Source of the DNA: AC-52 sp044870295
GTDB lineage: Bacteria; Actinomycetota; UBA4738
NCBI GenBank assembly: GCA_044870295.1
Contig: JBIOYQ010000084.1
Coordinates: 1 to 5,727 of the forward strand
Length of the DNA: 5,727 nucleotides
Direction of reading: 5' to 3'
Position numbers and translations under genes: made by a program. Shown piece by piece: positions 1 through 5,370 of the stretch; position 1 is the first letter of the stretch, and each line of letters begins with the position of its first letter. A model generated the notes under the pieces. The model worked only from the letters and a program-made list of their open reading frames with translations. It searched no databases and was not told the DNA's origin.

Positions 1-17
1 GGAGAGGGTGGGCTGAG

Positions 18-926
18 ATGGCCACCGCCACTCGCAAGCGCGTGCCCGAGGAGCCCACGGGTCCGGGGCCGATCGACTTCACCATCATCACCGGCCTGTC
101 GGGGGCCGGGCGGTCCGAGGCCGCGAAGTGCTTCGAGGACCTGGGCTACTTCGTCGTGGACAACCTGCCTCCCGCGCTCATCGGCAAGATGGCCGAGCTG
201 GCGGCTTCTTCGGGGTCCCCCGCCCGCGTGGCGATCGTGGCCGACGTCCGCGGAGGGGTGTTCTTCAGCGAGCTGTCGAAGGGGCTCCAGGATCTGAAGC
301 AGCTGAAGATCCCATACCGGATCCTGTTCCTGGAGGCGTCCGACGAAGATCTGGTCCGGCGGTACGAGACCACCAGACGGCGCCACCCGCTGGCGGCCGC
401 CGACCGCGTCGTCGAGGGCATCCGCAAGGAGCGCCTGATGATGCAGTCGCTCAAGGAGAGCGCGGACCTGATCGTCGACAGCACCGGGATGACGCCCCAC
501 GACCTCCGCGACCGTGTGCGCGACCTGTTCGCCAGGACGCCGGCCGAAACCAGGGTCCAGGTCTCCATCGTCTCCTTCGGCTACAAGAACGGCCTGCCCC
601 GGGACGCCGACCTGGTCTTCGACGTCCGCTTCCTGCCCAACCCTCACTGGATCGATCGCCTTCGACCGCTCCCGGGCACGGACCCCGTGGTCCAGGAGTA
701 CGTCCGTGGGCAGCGCGCCTATGGCGAGTTCATCCGCAAGCTCCGGTCGCTCATGAACACCGTGGTGCCGGGTTACGTGGCCGAGGGCAAGTCCTACCTC
801 ACGATCGCGGTCGGGTGCACCGGCGGCCGCCACCGCTCGGTCGTCGTGGCCGAAGAGCTCGCCGAGTACTTCCGCAAGCACGGCCAGGACGTGGTGGTCG
901 ACCACCGCGACCTCGACCGGGACTGA
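18..926 (+). CDS. rapZ: RapZ/YvcJ family P-loop nucleotide-binding protein
   Basis: This is a cytoplasmic P-loop NTPase of the RapZ (YvcJ) family, 302 residues against about 285-295 for the E. coli and B. subtilis proteins. The extra length is a polar, Pro-rich N-terminal tail of about 18 residues. The Walker A loop is G26-LSGAGR-S33, with Arg32 where the canonical motif has Lys. The family segments DNLPP, LEASDEDLVRRYE, DVRFLPNPHW and the C-terminal VGCTGGRHRSV (residues 265-275) are all present. In E. coli RapZ is an adapter that delivers the small RNA GlmZ to RNase E and so controls amino-sugar synthesis. In B. subtilis YvcJ binds and hydrolyses nucleotides. The actinobacterial role is not settled, so no RNA target is claimed here. 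The ATG at 18 is preceded by a purine-rich stretch (1-8). The next gene in the same direction is gap, 54 bases downstream. Family assignment is very secure; precise function is not. Confidence 0.94.
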   Translation: MATATRKRVPEEPTGPGPIDFTIITGLSGAGRSEAAKCFEDLGYFVVDNLPPALIGKMAELAASSGSPARVAIVADVRGGVFFSELSKGLQDLKQLKIPYRILFLEASDEDLVRRYETTRRRHPLAAADRVVEGIRKERLMMQSLKESADLIVDSTGMTPHDLRDRVRDLFARTPAETRVQVSIVSFGYKNGLPRDADLVFDVRFLPNPHWIDRLRPLPGTDPVVQEYVRGQRAYGEFIRKLRSLMNTVVPGYVAEGKSYLTIAVGCTGGRHRSVVVAEELAEYFRKHGQDVVVDHRDLDRD

Positions 927-940
927 TCCATCTGGGGTAC

Positions 941-964
941 TAGGATTGGAAGGCTTCCCCTTCC
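941..964 (+). promoter_or_regulatory. Possible gap leader: -10-like box and small hairpin
   Basis: The 54-base rapZ-gap gap contains TAGGAT (941-946), which fits the loose TANNNT -10 pattern of high-GC bacteria, but no good -35 lies 16-18 bases upstream. Just after it, GGAAGG (948-953) pairs perfectly with CCTTCC (959-964) around a 5-base loop. No T-run follows, so it is not a convincing terminator. It could be a gap mRNA leader element or chance. A gap-specific promoter here would separate expression of the glycolytic genes from rapZ, but the evidence is weak. Confidence 0.25.
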
Positions 965-968
965 ACCC

Positions 969-974
969 AGGAGG
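969..974 (+). promoter_or_regulatory. Strong Shine-Dalgarno of gap
   Basis: A perfect AGGAGG ends 6 bases before the ATG at 981, close to the ideal spacing. It fixes the gap start and is the strongest ribosome-binding site in the glycolytic cluster. The downstream genes have weak sites or none and begin at or within the preceding stop codon. This is consistent with translation of the operon being initiated mainly here. Confidence 0.85.
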
Positions 975-980
975 ATCGAG

Positions 981-1988
981 ATGGCGGTGAAGATCGGCAT
1001 CAACGGTTTCGGCAGGATCGGCAGGAACTTCTTCCGAGCGGCCAGGAAACGGGGCGCAGACATCGACGTCGTTGCCGTGAACGACATCACGGACCCGAAG
1101 ACGCTCGGGCACCTCCTGAAGTACGACTCCGTCCTGGGGAGGTTCGCCGGCGACGTCTCGGCCGACGACCAGGGACTGATCGTCGACGGCGACCGTCTGC
1201 GGGTGCTGGCCGAGCGTGATCCGGCCAACCTCCCGTGGAAGGAGCTCGGAGCCGAGATCGTCATCGAGTCGACGGGTCTGTTCACCGATCGGGAGAAGGC
1301 CCAGATGCACGCCGAGGCCGGCGCCCAGAAGGTCATCATCAGCGCTCCCGCGAAGGGTGAGGACATCACCATCGTGATGGGGGTGAACGACCAGGACTAC
1401 GACCCGGCGGTGCACCACGTCATCTCGAACGCATCGTGCACGACCAACTGCGTGGTCCCCATGGCGAAGGTCCTGGGCGATGCGTTCGGCATCGAGCGGG
1501 GCTTCATGACCACGGTCCACGCCTACACCAACGACCAGAACCTGCTGGACCTCCCGCACCGGGACCTCCGCCGGGCGAGGGCCGCGGCCATCAACATCGT
1601 GCCGGCCTCCACCGGGGCGGCGAAGGCCAGCTCGCTGGCGCTTCCCGAACTCAAGGGGAAGATGGACGGACAGGCCATGCGGGTGCCCGTGCCCGACGGC
1701 TCGGTCACCGACCTGGTGTGCGTCCTGAAGCGCGACGTGACCGTCGACGAGGTGAACGAAGCCTTCCGAACGGCATCGGAAGCGGGCCCCTTGAAGGGCA
1801 TCCTCGCGTACTCGGAGGACCCCATCGTCTCCAGTGACATCGTTGGATCCGACTACTCGTGCACGTTCGACTCGCCGCTGACCATGGTCATCGGGAACCT
1901 GGCGAAGGTCATCGGCTGGTACGACAACGAGTGGGGCTACTCGAACCGGCTGGTCGACCTGGTCGGGCTCGTGGCCTCGCGCCTGTAG
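981..1988 (+). CDS. gap: Type I glyceraldehyde-3-phosphate dehydrogenase, NAD-type
   Basis: This cytoplasmic enzyme oxidises glyceraldehyde 3-phosphate to 1,3-bisphosphoglycerate with reduction of NAD. The 335-residue length is normal for the family. The N-terminal Rossmann fold opens with GINGFGRIGR (residues 6-15). Asp35, in the VNDI segment after strand 2, is the usual NAD-selecting acidic residue. The catalytic segment SNASCTTNC gives nucleophile Cys153, and the partner base is His180 in TTVHAYTNDQ. Residues 190-192 read DLP before HRDLRRARAA, the Leu-Pro pattern of glycolytic NAD enzymes and unlike the Asn-Pro of NADP-using GapB types. That favours a glycolytic, NAD-linked role, although cofactor preference is inferred from motifs. 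The C-terminal WYDNEWGYSNRLVDL signature is intact. The TAG stop is immediately followed by the in-frame GTG of pgk. Confidence 0.98.
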   Translation: MAVKIGINGFGRIGRNFFRAARKRGADIDVVAVNDITDPKTLGHLLKYDSVLGRFAGDVSADDQGLIVDGDRLRVLAERDPANLPWKELGAEIVIESTGLFTDREKAQMHAEAGAQKVIISAPAKGEDITIVMGVNDQDYDPAVHHVISNASCTTNCVVPMAKVLGDAFGIERGFMTTVHAYTNDQNLLDLPHRDLRRARAAAINIVPASTGAAKASSLALPELKGKMDGQAMRVPVPDGSVTDLVCVLKRDVTVDEVNEAFRTASEAGPLKGILAYSEDPIVSSDIVGSDYSCTFDSPLTMVIGNLAKVIGWYDNEWGYSNRLVDLVGLVASRL

Positions 1989-3182
1989 GTGCCCCGCCTC
2001 CGCACGCTGGAGGACCTTCCCGACCTGGTCGGGGCCACCGTCCTGGTGCGGTGCGACCTGAACGTGCCGCTGCAGGATGGCCGGATCACCGATGACCTCC
2101 GGATCACGTCGAGTGTCCCGACCCTCCGGGAGCTGCTGGAGCGTGGCGCGACCCTCGTGGTGTGTTCGCACCTGGGCCGTCCCAAGGGCAGGGTGGTCGA
2201 CGCTCTTCGGCTGGATCCTGTGGCGGACGCGTTGGGCGGGGCTCTCGACACGAAGGTCCGAAAGCTCGATCGGGTTACGGGTCCAGAGGTCCAGAAGTCG
2301 GTCATGGCCGCCGGGGCGGGTACGGTGACCATGCTGGAGAACCTCCGATTCGACCCCCGCGAGGAGCAGAACGATCCCGAGTTCGCCGACGAGCTGGCCG
2401 CCCTGGCCGACCTGTACGTGGACGACGCCTTCGGGGCGGCCCACCGGGCCCACGCTTCGGTGGTCGGTGTGGCCGAGCGCCTGCCGGCCGTGGCCGGCCG
2501 GCTCATGCAGCGCGAGGTCGAGGTCCTCTCCCGGCTGCTGGAGGGAGCGGAGAAGCCCTACGTCGCGATCCTCGGAGGGGCCAAGGTCTCGGACAAGCTC
2601 GCCGCGGTGCGGTCGTTGGTCGAACGCGTCGACGCGCTGCTGGTGGGCGGGGCCATGGCGTTCTCCTTCCTGGCGGCGGCCGGGGCCGAGGTCGGCAGGT
2701 CGCTGGTCGAGCCCGACCGGTTCGACGACGTCCGAGCCGCCGTCGCCGACGCGGAGGCGCGCGGCGTGCTGATCCAGCTGCCCGAGGACGTGGTGGCCGC
2801 GCCGGAGCCCACGGTCGAGGCGAGGCGCCGGACCGTCCCGGCCCACGGCATCCCGCGAGACCTCATGGGTCTGGACATCGGCCCCCGAACGGTGGAGGAG
2901 TTCGCCCGGACCATCGCGGACGCCAAGACCATCCTGTGGAACGGGCCCATGGGGATGTTCGAGCTGGAGCCGTTCTCGGCCGGCACCCGCGGCGTCGCCA
3001 TGGCCGTGGCGGGCGCTCCCGCGTTCACGGTGGTCGGGGGCGGCGACAGCCTGGCGGCGCTTCGGACGTTCGGCCTGGCCGACTCGATCGATCACCTGTC
3101 GACCGGTGGGGGAGCCTCCCTCGAGTTCCTGGAGGGGCGCCGGCTGCCCGGCCTCGCCGTGCTGATGGAGAACGGGTCATGA
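1989..3182 (+). CDS. pgk: Phosphoglycerate kinase
   Basis: This enzyme transfers the acyl phosphate of 1,3-bisphosphoglycerate to ADP, giving ATP and 3-phosphoglycerate in the cytoplasm. It is full length at 397 residues. Substrate-binding motifs in the N-terminal domain are VRCDLNVP (Arg21, Asp23, Asn25), Arg38, HLGRPKG (61-67), ENLRF with Arg120, and DDAFGAAHRAHAS (145-157). Nucleotide-domain motifs are GGAKVSDK (196-203), WNGPMGMFE (317-325), GGGDS (350-354) and the terminal STGGGASLEFLEG. The start is GTG directly after the gap stop codon, with no recognisable Shine-Dalgarno. It is chosen because the preceding in-frame codon is the gap TAG and because the first residues (RLRTLEDLPDL) match normal PGK N-termini. 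Translation therefore probably depends on ribosomes finishing gap. The 3' end overlaps tpiA by 4 bases. Confidence 0.97.
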   Translation: MPRLRTLEDLPDLVGATVLVRCDLNVPLQDGRITDDLRITSSVPTLRELLERGATLVVCSHLGRPKGRVVDALRLDPVADALGGALDTKVRKLDRVTGPEVQKSVMAAGAGTVTMLENLRFDPREEQNDPEFADELAALADLYVDDAFGAAHRAHASVVGVAERLPAVAGRLMQREVEVLSRLLEGAEKPYVAILGGAKVSDKLAAVRSLVERVDALLVGGAMAFSFLAAAGAEVGRSLVEPDRFDDVRAAVADAEARGVLIQLPEDVVAAPEPTVEARRRTVPAHGIPRDLMGLDIGPRTVEEFARTIADAKTILWNGPMGMFELEPFSAGTRGVAMAVAGAPAFTVVGGGDSLAALRTFGLADSIDHLSTGGGASLEFLEGRRLPGLAVLMENGS

Positions 3183-3955
3183 GCTCGCCGGGCCGGCGGC
3201 CGATCATCGCGGCCAACTGGAAGATGCACAAGACGCACCTCGAGGCCATCCAGGCGGTCCAGAAGCTCTCCTATCTCCTGGACAAGAAAGACTCCGAGGT
3301 GGTCGAGGTGGTCATCTGTCCGCCGTTCACGGCGCTGCGGTCGATCCAGACGCTCATCGACGCCGACCGGCTGAACTACGGCCTCGGCGCCCAGAACGTG
3401 CACTGGGAGGACAAGGGCGCCCTCACCGGTGAGATCTCCCCGCCCATGCTGGCCGCGCTGAAGTGCCGGTACGTGATCGTCGGGCACTCGGAGCGGCGCC
3501 AGCACTTCGGAGAGACGGACGACGTGGTGGCGAAGAAGGTCCGGGCCGTGATCGGGGCGGGGATGGTGCCGATCCTGTGCGTGGGGGAGAGCCTCGAGGA
3601 GCGCGAGGCAGGCCGAACCGAGACGAAGGTCATCAGACAGGTGAAGGCGGCCGTGGCGGGCCTGGAAGCCGCTGCCGCGGGCGACCTGGTCATCGCGTAC
3701 GAGCCCATCTGGGCCATCGGGACCGGGCGAAACGCCACGCCGTCCGACGCCGGTGAGGTCATCGGCATGATCCGGGCGACGATCGGCGAGCAGTTCCCCG
3801 GCGGCGCGGCCCAGAGCGTCCGGATCCAATACGGCGGCAGCGTGAAGGCCGGCAACATCCGTGAGTTCATGGCGCATCCAGAGATCGACGGGGCGCTGGT
3901 CGGAGGAGCGAGCCTCGATCCCGAGGAGTTCGCGCTGATCGTGAAGTACCGATGA
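3179..3955 (+). CDS. tpiA: Triose-phosphate isomerase
   Basis: This TIM-barrel enzyme interconverts dihydroxyacetone phosphate and glyceraldehyde 3-phosphate, feeding the GAPDH encoded upstream. At 258 residues it is a typical length. Catalytic residues are all visible: Asn13 and Lys15 in AANWKMHK, the electrophile His103 in VGHSERRQHFGET, and the base Glu175 at the head of the mobile loop EPIWAIGTG (175-183). The phosphate-gripping YGGSV lies at 218-222, followed by GALVGGASLDPEEF. The reading frame stays open far upstream through pgk. The true start is the ATG at 3179, because family homology begins there, it overlaps the pgk stop in an ATGA, and a GGAG (3167-3170) sits 8 bases before it. 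The stop in turn overlaps the apgM start by 4 bases. Confidence 0.98.
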   Translation: MSSPGRRPIIAANWKMHKTHLEAIQAVQKLSYLLDKKDSEVVEVVICPPFTALRSIQTLIDADRLNYGLGAQNVHWEDKGALTGEISPPMLAALKCRYVIVGHSERRQHFGETDDVVAKKVRAVIGAGMVPILCVGESLEEREAGRTETKVIRQVKAAVAGLEAAAAGDLVIAYEPIWAIGTGRNATPSDAGEVIGMIRATIGEQFPGGAAQSVRIQYGGSVKAGNIREFMAHPEIDGALVGGASLDPEEFALIVKYR

Positions 3956-5217
3956 ACCAGCTGCTGTACGTCTGCCTGGACGGGCTGGGCGACGAGCCCA
4001 ACCCGGAGCTCGGTGGCCTGACGCCGCTCGAGGCCGCCCGCACCCCGGTCCTCGACGGCCTGGCACGCCAGGGTGCCCAGGGCCTGGTGCACACGGTCGG
4101 GCCCGACATCGCTCCCGAGTCGGACATCGCGGTGTTTGCCATCCTCGGCTACGACCCCCGTGAGGAGCATCCCGGCCGGGGCGTCCTCGAGGCCCTGGGA
4201 TCCGGCATGGAGTTCTCCGACGGCGACCTGGCCCACCGCGTGAACTTCGCCACCCAGGACGACGGTGAGATCGTGGACCGCCGGGTCGGCCGGGATCTCT
4301 CCAGCGAAGACGCCCAGACCCTGGCCGAGGAGGTCAACCGGGAGGTCAGCCTGCCCGGCGCCACCTTCGAGCTGCGGGCGACGGTCGAACACCGTGGCGC
4401 GCTGGTGATCCGGCCCACCCACGGGCGACTCTCGGCGAACGTCTCCAACACCGATCCCGCCTACGCGAAGGAGGGCACCCTGGGCGTTGCGTTGGCTACG
4501 TTCGAGAACCGGGTCGCCTTGGCCACCGCCCTCGACGACACCGACGAGGCCCACGCGGCCGCCGACCTCACCAACCGCTTCGTGGAGGACTCGGCTGCCG
4601 TCCTGGAGGCCTCACCGGTGAACGCCCGGCGCCGCACGCAGGGCCGCCTGCCCGCCAACCTGATCCTGACCCGCGACGCCGGCGACCACATCCCGAAGCT
4701 CCAGCCGATCAAGGACCGGTTCGGGCCGTCGTGGGGCTGCTTCGTGGAGATGCCGGTGGAGCGAGGGATCGCCCTGATCCTGGGGATGGCACCCGTGGAC
4801 GCCCCGACCGGCATGCCGCGGAAGGACCAGTACCTCGCCTGGGCCGAGCTGGCCGCCGAGGCGCTGGGGGGCTATGACGCCCTGTACGTCCACATCAAGG
4901 GACCGGACGTCCCAGCTCACGACGGCCGGGCCCATGACAAGGTCGAGGTGATCGAGGACATCGACCAGATGTTCTTCGGCGAGCTGCTGCCACGCATCGA
5001 CACCGGCAGGACGCTGCTGGCCGTGACGGCCGACCACGCCACCTCGTGTGTGAAGAAGGCCCACACCGCCGACCCCGTCCCGCTGCTCGTCGCCGGGCCG
5101 AGGGTGGCCACGGACGCCACGCAGACGTTCGGGGAGCGGGCCGCCGCCTCCGGGGCCCTGGGGACGCTGGCCGGTACCCAGATCCTGCCCCGATTGATCG
5201 GCCTGCTTCGGTCTTGA
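3952..5217 (+). CDS. apgM: Archaeal-type cofactor-independent phosphoglycerate mutase
   Basis: This alkaline-phosphatase-superfamily enzyme is predicted to interconvert 3- and 2-phosphoglycerate without 2,3-bisphosphoglycerate, using two divalent metals and a phosphoserine intermediate. The 421 residues are slightly above the 400-415 usual for archaeal-type (ApgM) proteins and well below the roughly 510 of classical GpmI. Motifs run CLDGLGD (8-14; metal ligand Asp10), APESDIAVFAILGYDP with putative nucleophile Ser57, PANLILTRDAG (234-244), the metal-site segment GPDVPAHDG (Asp319, His323), TADH (Asp361, His362) and KKAHTADPVP (His371). Ligand roles are assigned by family analogy. The start overlaps the tpiA stop as ATGA, with only a weak purine stretch as ribosome site. 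Relatives of this family have been proposed as homoserine kinases in threonine operons, but the gap-pgk-tpiA context strongly favours the mutase. No clear intrinsic terminator follows. Confidence 0.92.
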   Translation: MNQLLYVCLDGLGDEPNPELGGLTPLEAARTPVLDGLARQGAQGLVHTVGPDIAPESDIAVFAILGYDPREEHPGRGVLEALGSGMEFSDGDLAHRVNFATQDDGEIVDRRVGRDLSSEDAQTLAEEVNREVSLPGATFELRATVEHRGALVIRPTHGRLSANVSNTDPAYAKEGTLGVALATFENRVALATALDDTDEAHAAADLTNRFVEDSAAVLEASPVNARRRTQGRLPANLILTRDAGDHIPKLQPIKDRFGPSWGCFVEMPVERGIALILGMAPVDAPTGMPRKDQYLAWAELAAEALGGYDALYVHIKGPDVPAHDGRAHDKVEVIEDIDQMFFGELLPRIDTGRTLLAVTADHATSCVKKAHTADPVPLLVAGPRVATDATQTFGERAAASGALGTLAGTQILPRLIGLLRS

Positions 5218-5279
5218 CTGCCCTTCCAAGGCTCTACCTGTCCCAATCCCGACAGTCCCGAGGTCCCGTATACACAGTT

Positions 5280-5304
5280 GGCGGATCATTGCGATACATC
5301 CGCC
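5280..5304 (+). repeat. Perfect 7-bp inverted repeat, candidate operator
   Basis: GGCGGAT (5280-5286) and its exact reverse complement ATCCGCC (5298-5304) flank an 11-base spacer. A second, interleaved inverted repeat pairs GATAC (5293-5297) with GTATC (5306-5310), so the two stems cannot form together. A palindromic GTATAC (5268-5273) lies a little upstream. No T-run follows. The arrangement lies over the candidate -35 of the downstream lipoprotein gene. A regulator-binding site is therefore a reasonable guess, but no regulator is identified and the function is inferred. Confidence 0.4.
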
Positions 5305-5318
5305 GGTATCTGTAGGCT
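5289..5318 (+). promoter_or_regulatory. Candidate promoter of the lipoprotein gene
   Basis: TTGCGA (5289-5294) matches four of six bases of the TTGACA -35 consensus. It is separated by 18 bases from TAGGCT (5313-5318), which fits the TANNNT -10 pattern. Transcription would begin near 5325, giving a leader of about 45 bases that starts with a hairpin and carries a good ribosome site. A promoter is expected here because the downstream gene is functionally unrelated to the glycolytic operon and is set off by the only long intergenic gap. The exact boxes are tentative. Confidence 0.35.
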
Positions 5319-5325
5319 TCAGCAG

Positions 5326-5343
5326 CTGCTCCGAGGGGAGCAG
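5326..5343 (+). repeat. Stable 7-bp hairpin with tetraloop in the leader
   Basis: CTGCTCC (5326-5332) and GGAGCAG (5337-5343) are exact reverse complements around the loop GAGG. This would form a compact, GC-rich RNA hairpin. The left arm also belongs to a perfect 10-base palindrome, AGCAGCTGCT (5321-5330). The sequence after the hairpin is purine-rich with no T-run, so it does not look like an intrinsic terminator for apgM. It ends 15 bases before the Shine-Dalgarno of the lipoprotein gene. It may stabilise the mRNA 5' end or tune translation; both are inferences. Confidence 0.5.
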
Positions 5344-5358
5344 GGCAGAGAAGGGAAG

Positions 5359-5363
5359 GGAGG
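5359..5363 (+). promoter_or_regulatory. Shine-Dalgarno of the lipoprotein gene
   Basis: GGAGG within a longer purine run (5351-5367) ends 7 bases before the ATG at 5371. It supports that start, which also places a proper signal peptide at the N-terminus. Confidence 0.75.
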
Positions 5364-5370
5364 GAAGTCT

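Noticed and set aside
2..16. Possible tail of an upstream coding region ending at TGA 14-16, one base before the rapZ ATG
   Set aside because: Only four codons are visible and they match nothing recognisable. uvrC often precedes rapZ in actinobacteria, but this cannot be tested from so few bases.
2162..3178. Long open frame upstream of and continuous with tpiA, suggesting an N-terminally extended or fused isomerase
   Set aside because: The translated extension is Arg/Gly/Pro-rich with no family resemblance, and it lies inside the well-conserved pgk gene. It is a frame shadow of high-GC DNA.
3092..4554. Long minus-strand open frames antisense to tpiA and apgM
   Set aside because: Their translations are low-complexity and His/Arg/Gly-rich with no motifs. 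They are the usual mirror frames of GC-rich coding DNA whose sense strand encodes clear enzymes.
5214..5240. TTGACT at the apgM stop as a -35 box, with TACCTG as a -10
   Set aside because: The spacing is only 15 bases and the -10 lacks the final T. The match to TTGACA comes largely from the TGA stop codon itself.
5238..5255. Possible terminator after apgM: CTGTC paired with GACAG around an 8-base loop
   Set aside because: The stem is only 5 bp with a large loop and no T-run follows, so it is not convincing as an intrinsic terminator.
4612..5289. Minus-strand open frame of about 225 codons over the apgM 3' end
   Set aside because: It shows no recognisable domain, lies opposite a conserved enzyme, and runs into the intergenic region without a supported ribosome site.
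5218..5370. A secG gene or other small gene after the glycolytic operon
   Set aside because: No frame in this region encodes a two-helix membrane protein or any recognisable small product. The open frame crossing it is a continuation of an apgM shadow.
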